Shown in pieces: positions 54,219-63,047 of a stretch of DNA of 64,000 nucleotides. This DNA comes from Bacteroides caccae (lineage in GTDB: Bacteria; Bacteroidota; Bacteroidia; Bacteroidales; Bacteroidaceae). The translations under genes and the position numbers were made by a program. The notes beneath the pieces were generated by a model. The model did no database searches. It was not told the DNA's origin and worked only from the letters and a program-made list of their open reading frames with translations. The first letter of the stretch is position 1; each line of letters begins with the position of its first letter. The stretch covers positions 3,348,001-3,412,000 of the forward strand of contig NZ_CP022412.2 in NCBI RefSeq assembly GCF_002222615.2, read 5' to 3'.

Positions 54219-55394
54219 ATGCAGAAATTAGTCAAGAAGGAATATCAGATTCCTTTTATTCTGGTCACTTCCCTTTTCTTTCTATGGGGATTTGCACATG
54301 CTATTTTAGATGTGTTAAACAAGCATTTTCAGGATGTGATGAATATAAGCCGTGCTCATTCGGCATGGGTACAAGTCATGTTTTATCTGGGATATTTCGT
54401 CATGGCTATCCCAGCAGGACTGTTTATCAATAAATATGGCTATCGCAAAGGAGTAGTATTCGGTTTGTTGCTCTATGGTATCGGTTCGCTGCTTTTTATT
54501 CCCGGTGAATACTGGATGTCGTTTCAGTTCTTCCTTTTCTCCCTGTTTGTCATTGCCTGCGGTTTGGTATTTTTGGAAACAGCCGCCAATCCTTATATGA
54601 CGGAATTAGGTGAACGGGAAACTGCCGCCAGCCGATTAAATCTGGCACAATCATTTAACGGATTGGGTTGTATCTGCGGGCCGCTTATAGGAGGTTTATT
54701 ATTGTTTTCGGAAGAAGGTAGTTCGAATATCTCATTGCCATATACATTAATGGGAATCATTGTACTGGCAGTTGCTTTAGTATTTAACAAAGTCCGTTTG
54801 CCGGAGATTACCCATGAAGAAGACACGGATAAACAGGGGCAGGCACAGGGACTCTGGTCACACAAGCTTTTTATTTTTGGTATCGCAGCTTTATTCTGTT
54901 ATGAAATTGCAGAAATCTCTATTAATAGTTTTTTTATTAATTATGTGGTAGATGACGGCTGGATGAACGCCCGCGATGCTTCTGTGATTCTTTCGTTCGG
55001 TGGTCTGGGGCTATTTATGTGCGGACGATTTGCCGGTAGTTGGGTGATGCGGCAGATACGGGCAGAGAAAGTATTGTTCTTTTGTGCTGTCGGTACAGTC
55101 GTAACAAGTTCTTTAATTGTACTGAATCTGGGGATCATATCACTAATAGCTCTTTTCTTGGGTTACGCTTTTGAAGCAATTATGTTTCCTACTATTTTTG
55201 CACTTTCATTACGGGGACTGGGCAATCATACCAAACGTGCATCCTCTTATTTAATGATGTCTCCCATTGGAGGGGCTGTCGGCCCCTTGCTCATGGGATA
55301 TGTAGCAGACCAGACTACAATGTCCTTCTCATTCATCGTTCCGTTGCTTTCATTCATAGTGGTGATGATGTATGCATGGAAAACATTGAGATAA
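54219..55394 (+). CDS. FucP/GluP-type sugar-proton symporter (MFS)
   Basis: A 391-residue major facilitator superfamily transporter with about 12 helices. The opening IPFILVTSLFFLWGFAHAILDVLNKHFQDV is the L-fucose permease/GluP signature. GYFVMAIPAGLFINKYGYRKGVVFG (loop 2-3) and LETAANPYMTELGERETAASRLNLAQSFNGLGCICGPLIGG follow, both typical of this family. The sugar specificity cannot be read from sequence. The start at 54219 was chosen because a -7 box overlaps the upstream extension. It is monocistronic and its stop abuts the stop of the convergent DUF3098 gene. Confidence 0.9.
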   Translation: MQKLVKKEYQIPFILVTSLFFLWGFAHAILDVLNKHFQDVMNISRAHSAWVQVMFYLGYFVMAIPAGLFINKYGYRKGVVFGLLLYGIGSLLFIPGEYWMSFQFFLFSLFVIACGLVFLETAANPYMTELGERETAASRLNLAQSFNGLGCICGPLIGGLLLFSEEGSSNISLPYTLMGIIVLAVALVFNKVRLPEITHEEDTDKQGQAQGLWSHKLFIFGIAALFCYEIAEISINSFFINYVVDDGWMNARDASVILSFGGLGLFMCGRFAGSWVMRQIRAEKVLFFCAVGTVVTSSLIVLNLGIISLIALFLGYAFEAIMFPTIFALSLRGLGNHTKRASSYLMMSPIGGAVGPLLMGYVADQTTMSFSFIVPLLSFIVVMMYAWKTLR

Positions 55395-55643
55395 TTAACT
55401 CCGCCTGGGGCGGTATAGAATACCGAATATATTTATCAAATATCCTGTCAGACATACTACGGGTGCTACCTTTATACGCAATCCGCTGAATATATCAGGG
55501 TTGTAGGCGGCAGGGGTACTCCCCTCACCGCTCATGAATAGATAACCTACTATTATTACTACCGAACCAATTAGCAGAATTATATAATTTCTTCTGCTAA
55601 ATACTGTTTCTGTCTCTTTCTGTTTCATTATTTTTGATTTCAT
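55395..55643 (-). CDS. DUF3098 small membrane protein
   Basis: An 82-residue protein with two transmembrane helices (about 22-41 and 58-76) and a loop GEGSTPAAYNPDIFSGLRIKVAPV, the DUF3098 pattern. It follows the DUF2723 gene by 14 bases, so they form an operon. Its stop codon directly abuts that of the FucP-type gene with no spacer. M6 (55628) is an alternative start. Function unknown; in other Bacteroidota DUF3098 proteins are encoded near cell-division or envelope genes, as I recall. Confidence 0.75.
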   Translation of the reverse strand: MKSKIMKQKETETVFSRRNYIILLIGSVVIIVGYLFMSGEGSTPAAYNPDIFSGLRIKVAPVVCLTGYLINIFGILYRPRRS

Positions 55644-55657
55644 ATTCTTCTTCCGTT

Positions 55658-58600
55658 TTAGTTTTTGTAATTCATAGTTGGAGCGAATAGCGCATATTTT
55701 TCCTCAAACCGCCGGTTGCTCTCTTTATATTTTTCTCCGTCTATCTTCTTCAAGAGTTCATTATATTGGTTCCATTGCCAGAATTTATAGATACAATCAT
55801 TGCGAACCATTTCTATACGGTTTCCTTTTAATGAAAAAGCCCAGTTTATATAATCTTCCGCTTCAGCTATCAAATGTACAGCCAGAGTCACTGCTTTCGT
55901 TTTTTCACCCAAAGCAGCATAGGCCGTCGCTATATCATAAGAACCGCTTTCATGTGTTTCGGGAACATTATATCCCGGAATAACCTGTTCCGCATAAGCG
56001 AGTACTTTCTTTGCACGCTCATTATCTCCTTGCGCTATCAGTTCTTTGGCAAGTTGCGCAAAAAGCCTGCGATGATACCAACACGTGCGTAGTGTTGTTT
56101 CATCCAGATAGAGCCCCGGAGTATCCAGTCCGCCATATTTATATCTATTCATAACGTTGTCATAAAGCCTTTCCACATCTACTGCATAAAGTCTGTTTTC
56201 ACCGACATCTCCCCACTTTTTATAGTCAAAAGGTGTAAAGCGGAATGCTAATCCTTCCTGTACAAAGTAATTGTCAAACTTCAGTTTACTGACACTTCCT
56301 ACGGAAATTGCAAGATAAAGCGGACGTTCCCAATTACAGTTGGCAAGCATTTCCAGCATGAGTAAATCGACTTTAGTCAACATACGTATATCCGTTAAAG
56401 GAATATACAGTTTGTCCGGTATGGCATCCTTCAAGTCCTCCCCTTTCAAATGTCGGATTGTTTTGGGGAGCATGATTCCCGAACGGAGCAGCGCGTCCTT
56501 ATCAATGTGGATATTTATCGTATCCGTAGGGATTACGTGAAACTCCGGTTTCTCTGAGAACACCCAATATTTCAAGATATTTTTTACCTCAAACGGGTCT
56601 TCTCCGAAGCTGTCACGGGCTTCCTCCGGGTGCTTCCGGTACAGTTCCTCAATTTGTTTTTTCAGTTCCGGACGTACGGCCACATATTCGTTGGTTCCTT
56701 CCTTATATTGATTTTTATTCCAGCTTATAGGCAGTCCGGGAGCATTATACAACGGGCATTGCTGTTGATAAATATACCAATCGGTCTGCGCATAACTTAG
56801 GTTACAAACACGTGCATCCCTGCGTACTTCTTCCGTATCCTGATTATACCATAGCGGGAACGTATCGTTATCTCCGTTACAAAAAATAATCGGATTTCCT
56901 TCATCGGGAAGAGTCATCAGATAGTTAGCCCCAAAGTCGCGACAAGTAAAACGGGCGCTCCGGTCATGGTCATCCCAGGTCTGGCTCGCCATTTGCACCG
57001 GAATCAATAAACAGATTGTCATTAACACACTGACTTGCACCGTCGAAGCTGTTTTCCGGCGAAGCATATCACATAATCCTGCCGCTCCTATCCCTATCCA
57101 GATAGCAAAAGCATAGAACGAACCGGCGTATGCGTAGTCCCGTTCACGCGGCTGACCGGGAGTTTGATTCAGATAAAGCACAATAGCCAGTCCCGTCATA
57201 AAGAAAAGGAAGAACAGTACACTAAACTGCTGTTTGCCTTTCTTACTGCGGTTCCATTGCCAATAGATTCCGAACAGTCCTAATAATAGCGGCAGTCCGT
57301 AAAACACATTGTGCCCTTTGTTCTGACGTAAAGATTCCGGTAACAAACTTTGGTCACCTAATCTTAAATTATCTAACCAGGAAATTCCCGTTATCCAGTT
57401 CCCATGTTCCGGTTCGCCACTCCCTTGCACATCGTTCTGCCGTCCTACAAAGTTCCATAAGAAATAGCGCCAATACATATAATTGAGCTGATAGGTAATG
57501 AAATAAGTGAGGTTTTCTTTTTGCGTGGGAGCCGCTTCGCTTCCTCCCGTCCAATTTTTGTATGAAGCAGCCATTCGCTCATTCCACATTCGGGGAAACA
57601 ACATATTCTGAGTATAGCACACATCTTCTTTATACCGGATTATTTTATATTTACCTTTTTCCTTATCCGGACGATATACAGCACTTCCCTTTGTCGTTTT
57701 TACTCTGTAATAGTCACCTTCAGGCACATATTCCGGTTCGGATGCATAAGTTTTTCCATAAAGCAGAGGAGCACTTTCATACTGCTCGCGATTCAGATAA
57801 CTTTTAAGTGTAAAAATGTTGTCCGGCGCATTCTCATTAAGCGGAGTATTAGCGTTGGCACGAATCAGTATCACCGCATAGGTGGTATAGCCTACGGTGA
57901 GCATAAGCAAGCACCATAAAGAAGTATGCAACATACGTTTTCGGAAACGATAAATGGCTCCGACCAGTACGAGAAATGTTAAAGTTAAAAAGACGATCAG
58001 CCCCGTATGGAAAGGAAGTCCGAACACATTGACAAAGAGCAGTTCGAACCACCCTCCCATATCAGCTATGCCAGGAATATAAACAAAAAGGATAAATACG
58101 ATAAGAAGACCGGATATGACAATTGCAGCAGCTACTCCTTTAAACGATATTGCATGATACTTCTGATAATAGAAAACCAGCACAATGGCCGGGATGCAGA
58201 GCAGATTAAGCAAATGCACTCCAATTGACAGCCCAATAATAAAAGCTATCAGGATAATCCAACGGTCACCATATACCGAATCCGATTCATCTTGCCAGCG
58301 AAGAATCATCCAGAAGACCAATGCCGTAAGAAAAGAAGAGAAAGCATAAACTTCACCTTCTACCGCACTGAACCAAAATGTATCACTGAATGTATATGCC
58401 AAGGCTCCGACAAATCCCGACCCCAGAATGACGATAACATCTATCGTTGATAAATTCTGCTCTTCATTTACTATCAGGGATCTTACTAACCGGGTGATGC
58501 TCCAAAAAAGAAACAGGATGCAACCGGCACTCAACAACGCATTCAGAAAATTCACCAGCCAAGACACTTGCGATGCCTCGGAAGCAAACTGGGTAAACAG

Positions 58601-58792
58601 GTTTCCTACGAGCATATAGAAAGGTGCACCCGGTGGATGCCCTACTTGTAACTTTTCGGCACACGAAATAAATTCGGGACAATCCCAAAAACTAGCAGTA
58701 GGTTCAATCGTCATTCCATATACAAAAGCTGCTATTAGAAAAACAATCCACCCACTAAAATCATTCCATTTTTTAAATAATAAGTTATTCAT
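55658..58792 (-). CDS. DUF2723 polytopic membrane protein (glycosyltransferase-like)
   Basis: A 1044-residue protein with about 11-12 transmembrane helices in the first 600 residues and a large soluble C-terminal part. The N-terminal motif TASFWDCPEFISCAEKLQVGHPPGAPFYMLVGNLF (about 32-66) contains the Asp-Cys-Pro-Glu of the DUF2723 family and resembles the catalytic loop of PMT-type glycosyltransferases. RERDYAYAGSFYAFAIW (about 548-564) is also conserved. The C-terminus has repeat-like helices (AYAALGEKTKAVTLAVHLIAEAE) suggestive of TPR. It is probably an O-glycosylation or lipid-linked sugar transferase, by family only. A -7 box lies 23-30 bases upstream and DUF3098 follows. Confidence 0.85.
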   Translation of the reverse strand: MNNLLFKKWNDFSGWIVFLIAAFVYGMTIEPTASFWDCPEFISCAEKLQVGHPPGAPFYMLVGNLFTQFASEASQVSWLVNFLNALLSAGCILFLFWSITRLVRSLIVNEEQNLSTIDVIVILGSGFVGALAYTFSDTFWFSAVEGEVYAFSSFLTALVFWMILRWQDESDSVYGDRWIILIAFIIGLSIGVHLLNLLCIPAIVLVFYYQKYHAISFKGVAAAIVISGLLIVFILFVYIPGIADMGGWFELLFVNVFGLPFHTGLIVFLTLTFLVLVGAIYRFRKRMLHTSLWCLLMLTVGYTTYAVILIRANANTPLNENAPDNIFTLKSYLNREQYESAPLLYGKTYASEPEYVPEGDYYRVKTTKGSAVYRPDKEKGKYKIIRYKEDVCYTQNMLFPRMWNERMAASYKNWTGGSEAAPTQKENLTYFITYQLNYMYWRYFLWNFVGRQNDVQGSGEPEHGNWITGISWLDNLRLGDQSLLPESLRQNKGHNVFYGLPLLLGLFGIYWQWNRSKKGKQQFSVLFFLFFMTGLAIVLYLNQTPGQPRERDYAYAGSFYAFAIWIGIGAAGLCDMLRRKTASTVQVSVLMTICLLIPVQMASQTWDDHDRSARFTCRDFGANYLMTLPDEGNPIIFCNGDNDTFPLWYNQDTEEVRRDARVCNLSYAQTDWYIYQQQCPLYNAPGLPISWNKNQYKEGTNEYVAVRPELKKQIEELYRKHPEEARDSFGEDPFEVKNILKYWVFSEKPEFHVIPTDTINIHIDKDALLRSGIMLPKTIRHLKGEDLKDAIPDKLYIPLTDIRMLTKVDLLMLEMLANCNWERPLYLAISVGSVSKLKFDNYFVQEGLAFRFTPFDYKKWGDVGENRLYAVDVERLYDNVMNRYKYGGLDTPGLYLDETTLRTCWYHRRLFAQLAKELIAQGDNERAKKVLAYAEQVIPGYNVPETHESGSYDIATAYAALGEKTKAVTLAVHLIAEAEDYINWAFSLKGNRIEMVRNDCIYKFWQWNQYNELLKKIDGEKYKESNRRFEEKYALFAPTMNYKN

Positions 58793-58814
58793 TGCTCTGT
58801 AACTTTTTTGTTTG

Positions 58815-58822
58815 CAAAGTTA
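58815..58822 (-). promoter_or_regulatory. -7 box of DUF2723 operon promoter
   Basis: The minus strand reads TAACTTTG, a perfect TAnnTTTG, 23 bases before the ATG. The predicted leader is very short. Confidence 0.6.
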
Positions 58823-58933
58823 TAGAACAAGCATATAAAAGAGAAGATTCTTATCGGACGAATACGGACACTTTATACTTATAATCAGTTGATATTCAAC
58901 AACGTCACATAAACAAGCACAGACAAATGCAGA

Positions 58934-60022
58934 CTATAATGATTTCACAATATCTTCCAACGATTCTTTAGAGTTTGCCAGCATTAATTTCTCCGTTTTT
59001 ATCCTGGAGATTCTCCGGGTCAGAGTCTCAACAGTCAGTTTCATTAAATCTGCAAAACAAGTAGGCTGAACACCTTCGCGTAAAAAAGCACATACCCTCA
59101 AATCTTCTTCTGTAAGTTTCGGACTTATCTCTTTCAATTTGGATACAAGGCCGTAAACGTTTTCCTGAAGTCGTAAAAGTTCCGTCCAGTCTCTTTCTGA
59201 AAAAGACGGTATTTTGGGAGACAAAGCAGTTCGTTCCTTCAACTGACGGACTTTCGAGATAACCGGAGAATTTTCATAAATATGCTGTTGAAGGGATTGA
59301 TACTTTTCTTCGAGATAATTACATTGCATCGCCAATTTGTCAGATTCAACCTCTTTCATCTGCATTTCTTCCTTAAAGGTATCCAGTTGCGAGTGTACAG
59401 ACAGATGTTTCTTCCATAGCAATCCAAGCAAGAGGGACATGGCACCGAACACTCCCAAAGCGGAAGACAGAATCACGGTAGAACGGTCTTTACTGTCAAT
59501 CAACATCAATTGGCTGGCATACGCTTTTCTTTCCATTTCCAGCGCTTCGTCAAAGTTGCCATATTTCTGATAATAAAGACTACATCTCCTGCAAATCTTA
59601 GTCATTTGTTCATATTCTTCTGTTTGCGCAGCTAGTCTTATTGCTTCTTTGAAATGAGTTTCAGCGTCTTTCTCCTGATTCAAATCACTTTCTACACATG
59701 CCAGATAATAATAGGCTTTTGACTTCTGAATTTCATTTCCGTATTGCTCATAATAAGACACGGCCTGACGAATCTGATGATCAGAAGAATGAGGTATATT
59801 CTTATCTTCATTGAATTGAGTACAAAGCAAATTGTATTCTGCAAGTTGCGCCTCATTCATTTGGTTCATTTGAATAGTTTCAAGAATAATGGATGCCGTA
59901 TCCGGATCTTGCTCCATTAATTGAGCAGCTTTATCTAATCCTTGTTTCACATTAGTCCCCTCCGGATGACATGCGGCCAAAGAGAGGACAAATACATACA
60001 ATAAAATTCGAAGATTACTCAT
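58934..60022 (-). CDS. TPR lipoprotein with C-terminal HTH-like region
   Basis: A 362-residue protein. An N-terminal lipobox-type signal (LSLAAC, Cys18). TPR-like helices at about 25-175 (LAEYNLLCTQFNEDKN, AYYYLACVESDLNQEKDAETHFKEAIRLA). One transmembrane helix (about 185-206), a coiled coil (about 210-250), then a helical C-terminus that looks like a LuxR-type HTH (LTEEDLRVCAFLREGVQPTCFADLMKLTVETLTRRISRIKTEKL). A lipoprotein signal and a cytoplasmic HTH do not fit the usual export topology; if the N-terminal segment is an ordinary helix, the protein would have two membrane spans with TPR outside and HTH inside. It may be a membrane-bound regulator. Single gene. Confidence 0.75.
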   Translation of the reverse strand: MSNLRILLYVFVLSLAACHPEGTNVKQGLDKAAQLMEQDPDTASIILETIQMNQMNEAQLAEYNLLCTQFNEDKNIPHSSDHQIRQAVSYYEQYGNEIQKSKAYYYLACVESDLNQEKDAETHFKEAIRLAAQTEEYEQMTKICRRCSLYYQKYGNFDEALEMERKAYASQLMLIDSKDRSTVILSSALGVFGAMSLLLGLLWKKHLSVHSQLDTFKEEMQMKEVESDKLAMQCNYLEEKYQSLQQHIYENSPVISKVRQLKERTALSPKIPSFSERDWTELLRLQENVYGLVSKLKEISPKLTEEDLRVCAFLREGVQPTCFADLMKLTVETLTRRISRIKTEKLMLANSKESLEDIVKSL

Positions 60023-60058
60023 AGTCTCAATTTTTAATCTCTACATACAAATATGCGA

Positions 60059-60066
60059 CAAATTTA
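60059..60066 (-). promoter_or_regulatory. -7 box of the TPR-HTH gene promoter
   Basis: The minus strand reads TAAATTTG, matching TAnnTTTG, 37 bases before the ATG. Confidence 0.5.
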
Positions 60067-60239
60067 TAAGATTATTGTTAGAGTAGCGAATATTTCTTCC
60101 TTCTTTTAGTAAACTCTAAACTTGATATAGTATAAAATTAATCGTCTGATAACTGTTATTCTTTCGTCTAAATTTACTTTCTATACTTTTCTTGATAAAT
60201 ATCAAGGAACAGCAAGCAGTTAATTAGGAAGATAAGCTG

Positions 60240-60247
60240 TATCTTTG
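60240..60247 (+). promoter_or_regulatory. -7 box of the HAD-SDR operon promoter
   Basis: TATCTTTG on the plus strand, a perfect TAnnTTTG, 20 bases before the HAD ATG. The predicted leader is about 12 bases. Confidence 0.65.
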
Positions 60248-60266
60248 TAGCAATAAAAAATATATC

Positions 60267-60887
60267 ATGATTAAGAACATTGTATTCGATTTTGGTGGAG
60301 TTATTGTAGACATTGACCGTGATAAAGCCGTTCAGGCATTTATCAAACTGGGATTGACGGATGCAGACAGTCGGTTGGATAAATATCATCAAACCGGAAT
60401 ATTTCAGGAATTGGAGGAAGGTAAACTTAGCGCTGATGAATTTAGAAAACAACTGGGAGATTTATGCGGACGAGAGCTTACTATGGAAGAAACCAAACAG
60501 GCATGGCTGGGCTTCTTCAACGAAGTAGATTTGCGCAAACTTGATTATATGTTGGAATTACGGAAGTCTTATCATGTATATATTCTTAGTAATACCAATC
60601 CTTTTGTCATGTCATGGGCTTGTAGCCCCGAATTTTCCTCAAGGAAGAAGCCATTGAATGATTATTGTGACAAGCTGTATCTATCTTATCAGGTAGGACA
60701 TACAAAACCTGCACCGGAAATATTCGACTTTATGATAAAGGATTGTAATATAATTCCTTCCGAAACTTTATTTGTAGATGACGGAACTTCAAATATCCAC
60801 ATGGGCAAAGAGCTGGGATTCGAAACTTTCCAACCCCGGAACGGAACTGATTGGAGAGCAGAACTGACTGCTATATTAGAGGAGTAA
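60267..60887 (+). CDS. HAD-family phosphatase (YihX-like)
   Basis: A 206-residue haloacid dehalogenase-fold phosphatase. Motif I is VFDFGGVIVDIDRDKA (nucleophile Asp8, second Asp of DxD replaced by Gly as in YihX). Motif II is LSNTNPF, Lys in motif III is in GHTKPAPEIFDFMIKD, and motif IV is FVDDGTSNI. Length, order and the NTN motif match E. coli YihX, an alpha-glucose-1-phosphate phosphatase. The actual substrate is not determined. It is followed 32 bases later by an SDR gene, likely co-transcribed. Confidence 0.85.
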   Translation: MIKNIVFDFGGVIVDIDRDKAVQAFIKLGLTDADSRLDKYHQTGIFQELEEGKLSADEFRKQLGDLCGRELTMEETKQAWLGFFNEVDLRKLDYMLELRKSYHVYILSNTNPFVMSWACSPEFSSRKKPLNDYCDKLYLSYQVGHTKPAPEIFDFMIKDCNIIPSETLFVDDGTSNIHMGKELGFETFQPRNGTDWRAELTAILEE

Positions 60888-60919
60888 TAATTGGCCCTTA
60901 TATCACTTTCTGAAAAAAC

Positions 60920-61729
60920 ATGCAACCACAAGTCATACTTATCACCGGAGCATCTTCCGGGTTCGGGAAAATCACAGCGCAAATGTTATCTGAACAGGGG
61001 CACATTGTTTACGGAACAAGTAGAAAGCCTTCCGGAAACATGAACAATGTAAAAATGCTTGTTGCCGATGTCACTAATATTCTTTCTATCCACGAAGCTG
61101 TCGGACAGATTATATCAGAACAAGGACGGATTGACGTATTGATTAATAATGCCGGAATGGGTATCGGCGGCGCTTTGGAACTCGCAACAGAAGATGAAAT
61201 ATCCGGGCAGATGAATACTAATTTCTTCGGCGTAGTGAACATGTGCAAAGTGGTGCTGCCTTATATGCGCAAGGCACGAAGAGGAAAAATCATCAATATC
61301 AGTTCTATCGGTGGAGTAATGGGTATCCCCTATCAGGGATTTTATTCCGCTTCTAAATTTGCAGTCGAAGGATATAGTGAGGCTTTAGCCTTGGAAGTTC
61401 ATCCGTTTCATATAAAAGTTTGTATTGTAGAACCGGGAGATTTCAATACCGGATTTACAGATAACCGGAATATTTCGGAAGCAACAAGAGTAAATACCGA
61501 TTACAAGGAGAGTTTCCTGAAATCATTGGAAATTATAGAAAAGGAAGAACGTAACGGATGTCACCCGAAGAAGTTAGGGCATGCAATCTGTAAAATAGTA
61601 GCATGCAAAAATCCTCCCTTCCGTACGAAAGTCGGACCATGGATACAAGTCACATTCGCTAAGAGTAAGAAATGGCTGCCTGACGTTGTCATGCAATATG
61701 CTCTTCGAATATTCTATGCCATTCAATAG
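60920..61729 (+). CDS. Short-chain dehydrogenase/reductase
   Basis: A 269-residue SDR oxidoreductase. The cofactor motif is TGASSGFG (residues 10-17, TGxxxGxG), the fold motif is NNAG (about 80-83), and the catalytic Ser (ISSIGG), Tyr and Lys are in YSASKFA (about 144-150, YxxxK). An Arg-Ser after the second strand (TSRKP) suggests NADP(H) preference. The Pro/Arg-rich C-terminus (KNPPFRTKVGPW) is typical of classical SDRs of the oxidoreductase type. The substrate is not evident. It is second in the HAD operon and ends before a terminator. Confidence 0.85.
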   Translation: MQPQVILITGASSGFGKITAQMLSEQGHIVYGTSRKPSGNMNNVKMLVADVTNILSIHEAVGQIISEQGRIDVLINNAGMGIGGALELATEDEISGQMNTNFFGVVNMCKVVLPYMRKARRGKIINISSIGGVMGIPYQGFYSASKFAVEGYSEALALEVHPFHIKVCIVEPGDFNTGFTDNRNISEATRVNTDYKESFLKSLEIIEKEERNGCHPKKLGHAICKIVACKNPPFRTKVGPWIQVTFAKSKKWLPDVVMQYALRIFYAIQ

Positions 61730-61739
61730 GCAGGTATGC

Positions 61740-61790
61740 AAAAATCGCCTTCTATAACTTTAATAGTTATAAAAAGCGATTTTTTATTTC
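61740..61790. terminator. Terminator between SDR and DUF6064
   Basis: AAAATCGC and TATAACT pair with AGTTATA and GCGATTTT (an interior loop between) and run into TTTTTATTT. It separates the convergent SDR and DUF6064 genes. Confidence 0.8.
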
Positions 61791-61818
61791 TAGAAAAAAC
61801 TATTCTCTCTGTTTCAGA

Positions 61819-62547
61819 TTAGTTTTTGGGTACTAATTCCAGAAACATTGTAGTGGTCAGTAATATAGCCAATCCGATACAGACAGTTATTAATAACCAA
61901 TTAATATATTTTGCTTTCGGCTTCGTATCGGCATGCAGGTTATTCAGGAAATACTCTCTGAAGAAAAGATACAAGCCGGGAATGGTTGCACTTGCCAACA
62001 AAAAGTCTTCCGGAATCTGGAAGAAATAAGTTTTGGATAATCCTATCAATGACCAGTGGCAAAGAAAAAGCACCAGAAACATATTCACTTTATGAGCAAA
62101 CAGCAATAGTAGTCCGATTGTAAATACCACCACGGAACAGGGCATTACCGGAGAGGTCATTTCCGGGAAACTAAGTCCGCGGGCCAACGAAACCAGTGGG
62201 TATATAAAAGGCATTGCCAACAAGATATACGATAAGATATCATACTTATGTGTACGTTCAAAAGTTGTATATCCCGTAATAGTATCCCAAATCCAGATAA
62301 TAGCCATTACTCCCCAAAACATAGCCATTACTCCATTATAGCTGCGTTCCTCACAATAAATATAATAATAGATAACTGAAATCCATGAATACAGCCCTAT
62401 CATGTAGAACTTCATTCCCATTTTCACACACGGACGTGGCCGGCAGATGAGCAATGCTGTCAGCACGATACCAATAAGAATAATAACTATCTGCAAAAGC
62501 CAGGTGGCTGAATTATAATATGCGATTGTTCTCCAAAAAATCTCCAT
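61819..62547 (-). CDS. DUF6064-like integral membrane protein
   Basis: A 242-residue membrane protein with about seven helices (first at about 15-36, YNSATWLLQIVIILIGIVL). The first 40 residues, with an aromatic start and TWLLQ, and the GLSKTYFFQIPEDF segment near 165-178, fit the DUF6064 family. There are no catalytic residues I can recognise. It sits 13 bases after the ThrE C-half gene and is probably in the same operon; the link is not explained. Confidence 0.6.
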   Translation of the reverse strand: MEIFWRTIAYYNSATWLLQIVIILIGIVLTALLICRPRPCVKMGMKFYMIGLYSWISVIYYYIYCEERSYNGVMAMFWGVMAIIWIWDTITGYTTFERTHKYDILSYILLAMPFIYPLVSLARGLSFPEMTSPVMPCSVVVFTIGLLLLFAHKVNMFLVLFLCHWSLIGLSKTYFFQIPEDFLLASATIPGLYLFFREYFLNNLHADTKPKAKYINWLLITVCIGLAILLTTTMFLELVPKN

Positions 62548-62560
62548 AAAAGTAGTTTAA

Positions 62561-63046
62561 TTAATGTCTTGTTAAAGAAAAAGCCCGGTGTGGAAACAGG
62601 AACATCGGGAATGTGGCTCCTACCGCCAACATGAATATTACAGTACTGGCTATCAAGCTATTGGAGAAAAACATACCCATGAATTTATCCAGTTGCTCCG
62701 GGTCATTCATATTCTGTAAACACATAATCAGTGAAAATACCATATTATAGGCAAACTTGCCCGGAATCATCGGAAGCAATGCCGGAATATAGAGTACCGT
62801 CATTGGGCAATAGACCCTTTTTCCCAGCCATAGACTACCAAAACCTATTACCAAACCGGCAAATAAAGAAGCGGTAGCAATATCTACCCCTAAATAAGTC
62901 ATCAGGCAAAAACGACATGCGTGTCCTAATGCCGCTAAAATCGCAATCATTTTAAATGCGCGCAAAGGTGGGTCGGAAATAGCTCCGAAGCCTATACCCG
63001 CCACTGCTGCAAAAAATCCATCGGAAAGAATATCGAGTGCTACCAT
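62561..63046 (-). CDS. ThrE-type exporter, C-terminal half (DUF3815)
   Basis: A 161-residue membrane protein with about five helices, matching the DUF3815 (ThrE_2) half of threonine/serine exporters. It starts MVALDILSDGFFAAVAGIGFGAI and has VLYIPALLPMIPGKFAYNMV (about 83-103), a pattern conserved in the family. The two halves are separate genes here, with the N-half upstream by one base. They probably assemble into one transporter. Confidence 0.8.
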   Translation of the reverse strand: MVALDILSDGFFAAVAGIGFGAISDPPLRAFKMIAILAALGHACRFCLMTYLGVDIATASLFAGLVIGFGSLWLGKRVYCPMTVLYIPALLPMIPGKFAYNMVFSLIMCLQNMNDPEQLDKFMGMFFSNSLIASTVIFMLAVGATFPMFLFPHRAFSLTRH

Positions 63047-63047
63047 A

